NCBI GenBank assembly: GCA_947168395.1
Contig: CAMVLT010000008.1
Coordinates: 1 to 44,245 of the forward strand
DNA length: 44,245 nucleotides
Origin: an uncultured Prevotellaceae bacterium
Lineage (GTDB): Bacteria; Bacteroidota; Bacteroidia; Bacteroidales; Bacteroidaceae
Direction of reading: 5' to 3'
The notes beneath the pieces were generated by a model that was given only the letters and a program-made list of their open reading frames with translations, did no database searches and was not told the origin of the DNA. The translations under genes were made by a program, and so were the position numbers. Below, one piece after another: positions 18,359 to 26,196 of the stretch (the stretch's first letter is position 1; each line of letters begins with the position of its first letter).

Positions 18359-18934
18359 TTACAGGCTGTCGATGACCTGGCAGATGTCGGCAAAGATGCG
18401 GTCGAGGTCGCCGAGGCCGTCGATGTGGTGGTGGATGCCCTCCTTGGCGTACCACTCAATGAGGGGCTGGGTCTGGGAGTGATAGACGACGAGGCGCTTC
18501 TTGATGGTCTCCTCGTTGTCGTCGGCACGGCCGCTCTGCTGTCCGCGCAGCAGCAGGCGCTTCATCAGTTCGTCCTCGGGCACGTCGAGTTCCAGCATGG
18601 CGGCTACCTGGTGACCACGCTCGGCAAGCATCGCCTTCAGGGCCTCGGCCTGCGGTATGGTGCGGGGGAAGCCGTCGAAGATGACGCCGGCATGCTCCTT
18701 GCCAAAGCCGTCGTAGACGGAGGCGAGGATGCTGACCATCAGGTCGTCGGGTATCAGCTGCCCGTTGTCAATAAACTGCTGGGCGGTCTTGCCCAGTTCG
18801 CTGCCCTTCTTAATCTCGGCACGCAGCACGTCGCCGGTCGAGATGTGGTTCAGTCCGTACTTCTCAATGAGCTTGTCGCTCTGGGTGCCCTTGCCTGAGC
18901 CGGGTGCACCGAAAATCACTATATTCTTCATCAT
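18359..18934 (-). CDS. adk: Adenylate kinase
   Basis: A 191-residue cytoplasmic enzyme interconverting ATP, ADP and AMP. P-loop GAPGSGKGTQSDKLI (about 9-23), AMP-site segment ISTGDVLRAEI, FDGFPRTIPQAEAL (about 85-98) and a short LID (LLLRGQQSGRADDNEETI), i.e. the zinc-free short form common in Bacteroidetes. It follows hpt by 30 bases on the same strand, so hpt-adk is a likely operon for purine salvage and energy charge. The 3' end abuts the 22-bp repeat array. Confidence 0.97.
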   Translation of the reverse strand: MMKNIVIFGAPGSGKGTQSDKLIEKYGLNHISTGDVLRAEIKKGSELGKTAQQFIDNGQLIPDDLMVSILASVYDGFGKEHAGVIFDGFPRTIPQAEALKAMLAERGHQVAAMLELDVPEDELMKRLLLRGQQSGRADDNEETIKKRLVVYHSQTQPLIEWYAKEGIHHHIDGLGDLDRIFADICQVIDSL

Positions 18935-18964
18935 GTTTGTGTAATTGCTATGTACTGTTTATGA

Positions 18965-19504
18965 TTATTCAGTTACTAAGGTATAGAGGTCCTTGAGGCC
19001 GCGTCCCTGCTGGTCGTAGTCCAAACCGTAGCCGAGGATGAAGTCGTTGGGAATGGAGAACGCCACGTAGTCGAGCTTCAGGTCTTCCTTCAGCTGTTCG
19101 GGCTTGAAGAAGAGGGTACACACCTGCACCGATGCGGGATGGCGCGTACCTATCTGCTCCATCATGCGCTTGATGGTCAGTCCGCTCTCCACGATGTCCT
19201 CAACGATGACGACGGCACGTCCGGACAGGTCTTCATTGATGCCTATGACCTCGTGGATGGTACCCGTCGACGTGGTGCCCTGATAGGAAGCAAGTTTCAC
19301 GAACGAGATTTCGCACGGGATGGTCATTTCGCGCATCAGGTCGGCAGCAAAGATGAATGCCCCGTTCAGCACGGCGAGGAACAGCGGATTCTTGCCTTCC
19401 AGGTCACGGCTCATCTGCTGAGCCAGCTCTTTCACACGTTGCTTGATTTCGGCTTCGGTCATCGAAGTCTCGAACGTTTTATCCTTAATTTTAACCCTGC
19501 TCAT
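18965..19504 (-). CDS. hpt: Hypoxanthine phosphoribosyltransferase
   Basis: A 179-residue cytoplasmic purine-salvage enzyme joining PRPP to hypoxanthine/guanine. The PRPP-binding motif reads VVIVEDIVESGLT (about 96-108), with LNGAFIFAADLMREM in the N-terminal half and the flexible-loop residues around SFVKLASYQGTTSTG. Length is typical. First gene of the hpt-adk operon. A -7 box (TAATTTTG, minus strand, 19528-19535) lies 23 bases upstream; nnr diverges from the same short intergenic region. Confidence 0.95.
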   Translation of the reverse strand: MSRVKIKDKTFETSMTEAEIKQRVKELAQQMSRDLEGKNPLFLAVLNGAFIFAADLMREMTIPCEISFVKLASYQGTTSTGTIHEVIGINEDLSGRAVVIVEDIVESGLTIKRMMEQIGTRHPASVQVCTLFFKPEQLKEDLKLDYVAFSIPNDFILGYGLDYDQQGRGLKDLYTLVTE

Positions 19505-19527
19505 AGTTCTTAATCACTATTTTTCGG

Positions 19528-19535
19528 CAAAATTA
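19528..19535 (-). promoter_or_regulatory. -7 box for hpt-adk
   Basis: The minus strand reads TAATTTTG; no TTTG at the consensus spacing. Confidence 0.5.
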
Positions 19536-19578
19536 CAAAAAATCTCGCAAATATAGCTACTGATTACCATATTTTTTG

Positions 19579-19586
19579 TATTTTTG
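19579..19586 (+). promoter_or_regulatory. -7 box for nnr
   Basis: TATTTTTG ends nine bases before the nnr ATG, so the transcript would carry almost no leader. No TTTG at -33. Confidence 0.5.
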
Positions 19587-19594
19587 CGGTCAGA

Positions 19595-21130
19595 ATGAAG
19601 ATATTTACGAGTGCTCAGATACATGAGCTTGACAATTATACCATAGAGCACGAGCCCATCAAGTCGATAGATTTGATGGAACGTGCTGCCAAAGCACTGA
19701 CCAAGGCCATCATGGAACGATGGCCGGTTGGTGTGCCTGTTATCGTGTTTGCCGGTCCTGGCAACAATGGTGGCGACGCCTTGGCTGTAGCCCGTATGCT
19801 GACAGAACAAGGCTACCAAGTGCAAACGTTCCTGTTCAACACCAACGGCCATTTGTCGGCAGACTGTGCCGAGAACAAAAAGCGGCTCAGCGAGAACAAA
19901 AGAACCAAGAGCCAGTTTACGGAGGTGACGCAGGAGTTTGACCCGCCCCATCTGGAAAAAGGCACGCTGGTGGTCGACGGGCTGTTCGGCTCTGGGCTGA
20001 ACAAGCCATTGTCGGGCGGCTTTGCCTCGTTGGTGAAGTACATCAATGCCTCGGCAGCCGAGGTGGTGAGCATCGATATGCCATCGGGACTGATGACCGA
20101 GGACAATACCTATAATGTACGTCCTAACATCATACGTGCCGACCTGACGCTGACCCTCGGACAGAAGAAGCTTAGCATGCTCTTTGCCGAGAACCAGCCC
20201 ATTATTGGTGAGTTGCAGGTACTCGACATCGGCCTGAGCAAGAAGGGCATTGAGAAAATCGACTCGCAGTACACCATGCTGGAGAAGGACGACATCGCTC
20301 CGCTGCTGCTGCCACGCGACCCATTCGCCCACAAGGGTACGATGGGCAACGCGCTGATGATAGCCGGCAGCTACGGCATGGCGGGAGCCGCCATCCTGGC
20401 TACCGAGGCTTGCCTGCGGTCAGGAACAGGCAAGGTGACCTGCCACTCGCCCCGCAAGAACGTGCCGATGATGCAGATTGCCGTGCCCGAGGCTGTGTTA
20501 CAGATTGACCGCGAAGAGACCACTTTCTCGGAAGCCGTCGATACCGAGGACTTCCAGGCAGTGGGTATCGGCCCTGGACTGGGCACCACCGAGCAGACCG
20601 CCATTGCTATCATCTCACAACTGCGCCGCACCCAGTGCCCGCTGGTCTGCGACGCCGATGCCATCAATATTCTGGCCAACCATAGGGCGTGGATTCAGCA
20701 GCTGCCAAAGGATATTATCCTCACACCTCACCCCAAGGAGTTCGACCGCCTGGAGGGACATTCGGCCGACAGCTTCGAACGGTTGCTGAAAGCCCGCGAC
20801 CTGTCGCAGCGGTTGCAGGCCTACATCATTCTGAAAGGACACAGCACGGCTCTGTGCTGTCCTGACGGCCACATCGTGTTCAACTCGACGGGCAACGCCG
20901 GCATGGCTACCGCTGGCAGCGGCGACGTGCTGACAGGTATCCTGACGGGCTTGCTGGCCAGAGGCTACAGCCACCGCAACGCCTGTGTTTTAGGTATGTA
21001 TCTGCACGGACTGGCGGGCGACATTGCGGCCCGCGAAGTCGGTGAGGAGAGCCTCATTGCCCGCGACATCATCCGCTGCCTGCCGAAAGCATTTCTAAGA
21101 TTGGGAAATCATGACAAAAAACATATATAG
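19595..21130 (+). CDS. nnr: Bifunctional NAD(P)H-hydrate repair enzyme (epimerase + ADP-dependent dehydratase)
   Basis: A 511-residue metabolite-repair enzyme restoring NADH/NADPH from their damaged hydrates. The N-terminal YjeF_N epimerase domain (about 1-215) has FAGPGNNGGDALAVARML (about 50-67) and VVDGLFGSGLNKPL. The C-terminal YjeF/carbohydrate-kinase dehydratase domain (about 235-505) has PRDPFAHKGTMGNALMIAGS, VGIGPGLGT, and NAGMATAGSGDVLTGI near residue 430. The start is fixed by the family's conserved MKIFTSAQI opening. It is followed after seven bases by the DUF4831 gene, likely in one transcript. The -7 box leaves only a few bases of leader. Confidence 0.95.
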   Translation: MKIFTSAQIHELDNYTIEHEPIKSIDLMERAAKALTKAIMERWPVGVPVIVFAGPGNNGGDALAVARMLTEQGYQVQTFLFNTNGHLSADCAENKKRLSENKRTKSQFTEVTQEFDPPHLEKGTLVVDGLFGSGLNKPLSGGFASLVKYINASAAEVVSIDMPSGLMTEDNTYNVRPNIIRADLTLTLGQKKLSMLFAENQPIIGELQVLDIGLSKKGIEKIDSQYTMLEKDDIAPLLLPRDPFAHKGTMGNALMIAGSYGMAGAAILATEACLRSGTGKVTCHSPRKNVPMMQIAVPEAVLQIDREETTFSEAVDTEDFQAVGIGPGLGTTEQTAIAIISQLRRTQCPLVCDADAINILANHRAWIQQLPKDIILTPHPKEFDRLEGHSADSFERLLKARDLSQRLQAYIILKGHSTALCCPDGHIVFNSTGNAGMATAGSGDVLTGILTGLLARGYSHRNACVLGMYLHGLAGDIAAREVGEESLIARDIIRCLPKAFLRLGNHDKKHI

Positions 21131-21137
21131 AACAATA

Positions 21138-22253
21138 ATGAATAAAGACAGAATAAAACTTGTAACCCGCCATCTCTCCTTTAGGGAGGGCTTGGGTAGG
21201 CTTTTATTTTTGGCATTGACTGTCAGCCCTGTAAGTGCTCAGACGCAGACGGGCTATTACACGCCAGGACTGACTCAGGAAGGAGCCATCTACTTCCTGC
21301 CCAAGACTGATATACGGGTGGCCGTACTGATAGAAAAGTCAACGTACACGCCAGGGGACTTTGCACCCTACGCCGAACGTTTCCTACGACTGACGAATGT
21401 GAGCCTGGAACCATCGGTGAGTTACCGCATCATATCGGTGGCACAGGCTCCACTCGGTGTACGAGACACGGCAAAGGCATACGCCATCAGGTTCAACAAC
21501 AAGACATCGGCCATCAATGTGGCACAGGCCGAGGACGGCGTGCTGCTGGCTATCAACACCGAGCCTAACTATCAGGAGCTGCCCACGCCCTTCAAAGCCG
21601 CACAGAGGCCAGCCGCCGTCAACCCGCGACAGTTTATGAACGAGGAGATACTGGCAGCTGGCAGCACGGCAAAGATGGCACAGCTGACGGCACAGGAAAT
21701 CTACGACATTCGCGACAGCCGCAGCCAACTCGTCAAGGGGCAGGCCGACTTCATGCCGAAGGACGGTGACCAGATGAAGCTGATGCTTAGCCAGCTGGAC
21801 ATGCAGGACAAGGCTCTGACCTGTCTTTTCGCAGGCACAACAGTGCGCGACACTCTCGAAGAGGTATTCATCGTCAGCCCCACTCAGGAACTGAAGAAAG
21901 CGTCGCTGTTCCGTTTCTCAAAGCGTTTCGGACTGGTGGATGCCGACGACCTGAGCGGTACACCTTATTATATTAGTGTGCAGAACCTGACGCAGCTGCC
22001 CGCCACTGACCAGGAACAGGCCGCCAAGAAGAAAAAAGCTGAGAACGGGCTGTACTACAACGTTCCAGGAAAACTGCGCTCCATCATCTACAGCGGTAAC
22101 AACGCCGTGAGCAAGGAAGATTTCCCTGCTGCCCAGTTCGGCAATGTGGAACTGCTGAATGCCGAGCTGTTTAATAAGCATTACGGCACGAAACTGTGGT
22201 TGAACCCGCTGACTGGCGGCATCGACAAGTTAGAAGCGGAACAACCGAAATAA
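21138..22253 (+). CDS. DUF4831 family exported protein
   Basis: A 371-residue secreted or periplasmic protein of a Bacteroidetes-specific family of unknown function. The body (GYYTPGLTQEGAIYFLPKT..., about 36 on) matches the family pattern as I know it. The N-terminus is odd: residues 9-22 (VTRHLSFREGLGRL) are encoded by a copy of the palindromic element described at 21162-21203. It is placed between the start and the hydrophobic core (LFLALTVSPVSAQ) and so forms the positively charged part of the signal peptide. ATG at 21138 is preferred over 21111, which lies inside nnr. It ends at a strong bidirectional terminator. Confidence 0.8.
   Translation: MNKDRIKLVTRHLSFREGLGRLLFLALTVSPVSAQTQTGYYTPGLTQEGAIYFLPKTDIRVAVLIEKSTYTPGDFAPYAERFLRLTNVSLEPSVSYRIISVAQAPLGVRDTAKAYAIRFNNKTSAINVAQAEDGVLLAINTEPNYQELPTPFKAAQRPAAVNPRQFMNEEILAAGSTAKMAQLTAQEIYDIRDSRSQLVKGQADFMPKDGDQMKLMLSQLDMQDKALTCLFAGTTVRDTLEEVFIVSPTQELKKASLFRFSKRFGLVDADDLSGTPYYISVQNLTQLPATDQEQAAKKKKAENGLYYNVPGKLRSIIYSGNNAVSKEDFPAAQFGNVELLNAELFNKHYGTKLWLNPLTGGIDKLEAEQPK
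21162..21203 (+). repeat. Palindromic element copy A, inside DUF4831 coding sequence
   Basis: This copy is 42 bases (14 codons): GTAAC edge, TCTCCTTTAGGGAGGG core, TTGGGTAGGCTT edge. It belongs to the same family as copies at 26074, 26155, 34784, 34871, 35664 and 35824, and is translated in the same frame as copies B and F1. Confidence 0.75.
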
Positions 22254-22256
22254 TCC

Positions 22257-22294
22257 AAAAAAGGGGAGGCCTAATCTTGAACCTCCCCTTTTTT
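22257..22294. terminator. Bidirectional terminator between DUF4831 and tolC genes
   Basis: A 13-bp stem (AAAAAAGGGGAGG / CCTCCCCTTTTTT) with a 12-base loop, giving U-tracts on both strands for the convergent genes. Confidence 0.92.
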
Positions 22295-22296
22295 GG

Positions 22297-23634
22297 TTAG
22301 TCAAACTGAATACTGCGCCCCCGATAGAACTGGACGAGGGCGAACTGGTAGAGAAGTTCATAGCTGGCCTGAACGTAGTCGGACTCGGCACGCAGATAGG
22401 TATTCTTTGCCTCGTTGAACTCGGTGATGGTGGCCTTGCCATTCTCGTACTTCGCCTGCATCAATTGGAAAGCATCGTTCGAACTGCGTACTGCCTCGGA
22501 CGAGGATTTCTCCTTCTCCTGGGCGTTCAGCGTGTTATAATACACCTGCTGTATCTCGTTGTAAAGCGCCTTCTTCGTCTTGTCGAGCGCCAGCTGCTGG
22601 TTCTGCTGCTCGATGCGGGCATTACGCACGCTGTTGCGCGTCTGGAAGCGGTTGAAGATGGGGATGCTGAGGTTCAGTCCGACGTACTGCGAGAAGTTGT
22701 TCTTCAGCTGAGTACCGAAAGCGTCGGAGTTGAAGCCGCTGGTGGTGTAGTAGTTGGAGCCGAGACCGCCGCTAAGACTAAGGGTAGGCATGTAACCAGC
22801 CTGCGCTATCTTGATGTTGTGGTCGGTGGCACGGAGCCGCAGCTGCTGGGCCAGGATTTCGGGCTTCACACCGAGGGCTTCGGCGTAGATGGCATCGGGA
22901 GAGGGACATCCCTGATTCTTGATTCTCATTTCCTCGCTCAATACAGGACGGACGATGGAGAACCCGTCGGGCGTAGGAAGCTCCAGCAGCTGCGTGAGGG
23001 TGAGCACAGCAAGCCGTTGCGTATTCTCAGCCTGAGTGGCGGTGAGACGGCTGTTGGCAAGCGTAGCCTTCTGCTGTGAAAGCTCGGCGCCACTGGCCTT
23101 GCCATTGTCGACCAACGCCTGGAGACGGACAACCTGCATGGAGTCGATGGCCACCTGGCGACGGGCGACGTCGGCTATTTCCATGTCGTACAAAATCTGC
23201 ACGTATGCCTTGGCCACCTGCGTCTGGATGTCGTCCTTGGCCTTTTCAAGGTCGGCAGTGGCAGCTTCGAGGTTCAACTGGTTAAGTTTAATCTGGTTTG
23301 GAATCTGGAAGCCCGTGAACAGCGGCACGCTGGTACCCAGGCTGAAGCTGGTGCTGCTGGTATTGGTATTCGAATACGTGTTGGCGGCAGTAAGACCACG
23401 GCCGAACGAGAAGTTCTGGCTGGCGCTGGCAGTGAGGTCGGGCAGTCGCGAGTTTTTAGCCGTCGAGAGCTGCAACTGCTGCTGGCGGCACTGGTTTTCC
23501 TGCTGCTTGATGGTGATGTTGTTGGCTACGGCGTAGTCGCAACACTCGCGGAGCGTCCACTGACGGGACTGAGCGGCAGTAGCGAGGGGGGTGAGGGCTG
23601 CTGTGATACAGCAGCATACAATGACGTGCTTCAT
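22297..23634 (-). CDS. TolC family outer-membrane efflux protein (operon 1)
   Basis: A 445-residue outer-membrane channel subunit. Signal peptide (MKHVIVCCCITAALTPLATAAQS), then WTLRECCDYAVANNITI, the usual TolC opening, two long helical repeat regions (about 30-220 and 240-435) and short beta segments (SFSLGTSVPLFTG, VGLNLSIPIFNR) typical of the trimeric barrel and tunnel. Last gene of a five-gene operon: ATPase, permease, permease, adaptor, TolC. Starts six bases after the adaptor gene. Confidence 0.93.
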   Translation of the reverse strand: MKHVIVCCCITAALTPLATAAQSRQWTLRECCDYAVANNITIKQQENQCRQQQLQLSTAKNSRLPDLTASASQNFSFGRGLTAANTYSNTNTSSTSFSLGTSVPLFTGFQIPNQIKLNQLNLEAATADLEKAKDDIQTQVAKAYVQILYDMEIADVARRQVAIDSMQVVRLQALVDNGKASGAELSQQKATLANSRLTATQAENTQRLAVLTLTQLLELPTPDGFSIVRPVLSEEMRIKNQGCPSPDAIYAEALGVKPEILAQQLRLRATDHNIKIAQAGYMPTLSLSGGLGSNYYTTSGFNSDAFGTQLKNNFSQYVGLNLSIPIFNRFQTRNSVRNARIEQQNQQLALDKTKKALYNEIQQVYYNTLNAQEKEKSSSEAVRSSNDAFQLMQAKYENGKATITEFNEAKNTYLRAESDYVQASYELLYQFALVQFYRGRSIQFD

Positions 23635-23640
23635 AACCTG

Positions 23641-24750
23641 TTATTCTTTATCGTCAGCAATGATTTCAGGGCCGCGCACCTTGTCCTTGTCGGTCAGGCC
23701 CTTCTTTATCTCAATATTCACGCCGTCAGAGAGGCCAGTAGTGACAGCTGTGCGCTGGTAGGTCTTCTCGGCTCCCTCACCTTTGATAATATAGACGAAG
23801 GTGGAGTCGCCGCTGAACTCAATAGCACTCTCGGGAATGGTGAGCACGCCGTCAGCCTTGCTCAACACAATCTCGGCATTGGCACTATAGCCAGAGCGAA
23901 TCTTGCCTCCCTCGGAGAGACGGACGGCAGCCTTGATTTCGAACTGGTTAGCACCGTTGCTCTCGACGGCCTTCGGAGAAATATACTCCAAAGCAGCATC
24001 GAACTTCAAGTCCTGCAGGGCACCGACGGTAATCTTCATGGGCATGGAGCTCACTAACTGGCCAACCTCGGTCTCATCGATATTACCACGGAAGATGAGG
24101 TCGTTCATATTGGCAACGGTGGCAATGGTAGTACCGTCATTGAAGGTGTTGGCAAGAATAACGGAGTTACCCACCTTCACAGGTATATCGAGGATGACAC
24201 CAGAGATGGTCGAGCGAATCAGCGTTGAAGAGGCTTTGGCGTTCGACTTCGAGACACCATCGCGGACAACCTGCAGCGCGTCCTCGGCAGCCAGCTTCTC
24301 CTGTTTGGCCTGGTTCAATGCCAGCTTGGACTTGTCGAACTCATCGGCCGACACGAGTTTCTGGTTGAAAAGGTTCTCTTCACGCTGGAAATCGGTCTGC
24401 GACTGCTTCAAGTTGATTTCCGCAAGGCGCACGCGCATCTCAGCAGAGCTCAACTGACTCATATCGGGAATCACCTTGACCTTGGCTATCACGTCGCCAG
24501 CGTTAACATAATCGCCAGGTTGCTTGTAGAGTTCGGAGATGATACCAGAGATCTGCGGCTTGACGTTGACCTCGTTGCGAGGCTCAATCTTACCTGTGAT
24601 GATGGTCGTTTTCTGGATGCTGTCCACTTTAGGAGTGAACTCGTTGTAGACGACCTCCTTGGGTTGGCTCTTTTGCCACAGGAACACGAAGGTTCCGATG
24701 AAAATCAGCGCTACGATAGCGGCGACAATCAGTTTGCTGTACTTTTTCAT
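23641..24750 (-). CDS. MacA-like periplasmic adaptor (membrane fusion) protein, operon 1
   Basis: A 369-residue adaptor linking the ABC permease to TolC. An N-terminal membrane anchor (about 7-26), a lipoyl/barrel-sandwich half (GKIEPRNEVNVKPQISGII, about 53-71), a long helical hairpin (about 100-165) and the beta-barrel domain (VANMNDLIFRGNIDETEVG, about 210-228) are visible in the normal order. Length is typical. An 8-bp tandem repeat array lies just before its start (24773-24812), in the spacer after the first permease gene. Confidence 0.92.
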   Translation of the reverse strand: MKKYSKLIVAAIVALIFIGTFVFLWQKSQPKEVVYNEFTPKVDSIQKTTIITGKIEPRNEVNVKPQISGIISELYKQPGDYVNAGDVIAKVKVIPDMSQLSSAEMRVRLAEINLKQSQTDFQREENLFNQKLVSADEFDKSKLALNQAKQEKLAAEDALQVVRDGVSKSNAKASSTLIRSTISGVILDIPVKVGNSVILANTFNDGTTIATVANMNDLIFRGNIDETEVGQLVSSMPMKITVGALQDLKFDAALEYISPKAVESNGANQFEIKAAVRLSEGGKIRSGYSANAEIVLSKADGVLTIPESAIEFSGDSTFVYIIKGEGAEKTYQRTAVTTGLSDGVNIEIKKGLTDKDKVRGPEIIADDKE

Positions 24751-24772
24751 TGTATGTTGTTTTTTATCGTTA

Positions 24773-24812
24773 TTTCGACATTTCGATATCTCGATATTTC
24801 GATATTTCGTTA
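24773..24812. repeat. Five tandem copies of an 8-bp repeat (TTTCGATA)
   Basis: Units of 8 bases: TTTCGACA, TTTCGATA, TCTCGATA, TTTCGATA, TTTCGTTA. The array fills most of the 69-base gap between the permease stop and the adaptor start, 23 bases before the adaptor ATG, so copy-number change would alter the intercistronic leader, not a protein. Confidence 0.85.
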
Positions 24813-24819
24813 TTATGGT

Positions 24820-26139
24820 TTACTCATCGCGCATGGCATCAACAGGTTTGATACTCATGGCGCGGGCGGCGGGAGCAAGTCCTGCGAGCACGCCCATAGT
24901 CGCAATGACGGCAGCGGCAAAGATAGCCGTCCAGAAACTCACCTGGAAGTGAATGTTGATGATGCCGTCCTCGGTGTTGTACATCTCCAGCATCTGGAGT
25001 ATCATTACTCCGAAGAGGATGCCGCTCAGGCCTGCCACCAGTGTCAGCAAAATACTCTCGGAGATGATCTGCGAGAGAATCATCTTGGGCGTAGCGCCAA
25101 TAGCACGACGGATGCCAATCTCGGTAGTGCGCTCGCGAACGGTGACCATCATGATGTTCGACACACCAATGGCTCCAGCGAAAAGTGTACCAAGTCCGAC
25201 GAGCCAAATGAGGAAGTTAACGCCTCGGAAGACGTTGTCGACCAGCTGGAACATCAGTTCAGTGTTGAATACGAAAGCGCCCAGCTCATCGGTAGGGTCA
25301 ATATAATGAGCTCTGGCCACCGTCTCGCGGATACGGTCGGTGATATGGCTCATGACAACGCCCTTGCGCCCAGTGGCAGCTATCAAGTCGACCTCGTTAC
25401 CACGGTTGAATATGGCCTGCATCAGCGTAATGGGCATGGTAATCTTCTCCTCGGAGCGGCCGTTGAAGCTCAAGTTACTGGAGCTGTAGTCGACGCCAAT
25501 CACCTCGAAGTAGGTGCTGTCGACGCGAATCTTCTTGCCACAAGGGTCGCCGCCTTCCTTGAAGAGTTCTTTGTAAATCTTCTTGCCAATGACGCACACC
25601 TTGCGATGCTCACGGATGTCCATGTCGTTGAGGTAGCGCCCGTAGTACATCTTCGGCTCCATCACCTTCGCCAGCTCGGGCAGCGTGCCTTGTATCCTCG
25701 GCGTCGTTTTCTGGTCGCCATAGTAGGCTGTGTTGCTGCCTCCCCATCGTGAGAAAATCATCGGCACCACAGCGTCGAGCTCGGGCACGCGCTGTTTCAG
25801 GCGGTCTATATCCTTGTAGTCCATGCTCCACCAGCGGCCCTTGCGGAATCCCTTGTAGGGCTTTGTCGTCTGGTTGGCACCGATGATGACAGTGTTCTGG
25901 GCGAAGCCCTCGAACGTCTTGTCGAGCTGCTCCTTCATGGCTTTGCCGCCGCCCATTAGTCCCACGAGCATGAACACACCCCAGAACACGCCGAATCCCG
26001 TCAGAAACGAGCGTGCCTTGTTACGGGTCAGCGTATCAAGTATTTCGCGGTAGGAGTCTAAGTCGAAACGCAGAAGCCTCCCCATGCCCCTCCAAAGGAG
26101 GGGGTGTTCAGTTACTTTATTATGGTTGTCTTTCTTCAT
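24820..26139 (-). CDS. MacB-like ABC transporter permease 1 (FtsX fold), operon 1
   Basis: A 439-residue inner-membrane protein. After an N-terminal tail, TM1 (about 44-66, FLTGFGVFWGVFMLVGLMGGG) leads to a large periplasmic domain (about 70-310, MacB_PCD-like), then three C-terminal helices in the FtsX domain with ERTTEIGIRRAIGAT (about 335-350). Residues 9-22 (VTEHPLLWRGMGRL) are encoded by palindromic element copy B, which adds a foreign basic segment to the cytoplasmic tail. Compared with permease 2, which starts directly MRDIITEIWSTARRNK, permease 1 has about 25 extra N-terminal residues. Confidence 0.92.
   Translation of the reverse strand: MKKDNHNKVTEHPLLWRGMGRLLRFDLDSYREILDTLTRNKARSFLTGFGVFWGVFMLVGLMGGGKAMKEQLDKTFEGFAQNTVIIGANQTTKPYKGFRKGRWWSMDYKDIDRLKQRVPELDAVVPMIFSRWGGSNTAYYGDQKTTPRIQGTLPELAKVMEPKMYYGRYLNDMDIREHRKVCVIGKKIYKELFKEGGDPCGKKIRVDSTYFEVIGVDYSSSNLSFNGRSEEKITMPITLMQAIFNRGNEVDLIAATGRKGVVMSHITDRIRETVARAHYIDPTDELGAFVFNTELMFQLVDNVFRGVNFLIWLVGLGTLFAGAIGVSNIMMVTVRERTTEIGIRRAIGATPKMILSQIISESILLTLVAGLSGILFGVMILQMLEMYNTEDGIINIHFQVSFWTAIFAAAVIATMGVLAGLAPAARAMSIKPVDAMRDE
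26074..26115 (-). repeat. Palindromic element copy B, inside permease 1 N-terminus
   Basis: A 42-base copy oriented so that the minus strand reads GTAAC ... CTCCTTTGGAGGGG ... GGAGGCTT. It is translated as V-T-E-H-P-L-L-W-R-G-M-G-R-L, the same frame as copy A. It is the reverse complement of copy C across the permease start codon. Confidence 0.85.
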
Positions 26140-26154
26140 TTTGCTTTGATTAGG

Positions 26155-26196
26155 TGTTTAAACATCCCCTCCTTTGGAGGGGCTTGGGGAGGCCTA
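26155..26196 (+). repeat. Palindromic element copy C, at the permease 2 stop / upstream of permease 1
   Basis: Core CCCCTCCTTTGGAGGGG. Its outer edge overlaps the TAG stop of permease 2 (26194-26196). It is an inverted partner of copy B, with the start codon of permease 1 (26137-26139) between them. Confidence 0.85.

Noticed and set aside
19517..20332. 271-residue minus-strand frame opposite nnr
   Set aside because: Covers the conserved nnr domain and its promoter; antisense shadow.
20996..21017. Short ATG-rich stretch as an internal start of a new gene
   Set aside because: Inside the conserved end of nnr in the same frame.
22257..22294. Terminator hairpin as an eighth copy of the palindromic element
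   Set aside because: Shares GGGGAGGCCT with copy C, but lacks the central palindrome and GTTAC edge and has flanking A/T tracts of a normal terminator.
24520..25752. 410-residue open frame on the plus strand across adaptor and permease genes
   Set aside because: Runs antisense through two conserved genes and translates the 8-bp repeats; His/Asn-rich shadow composition.
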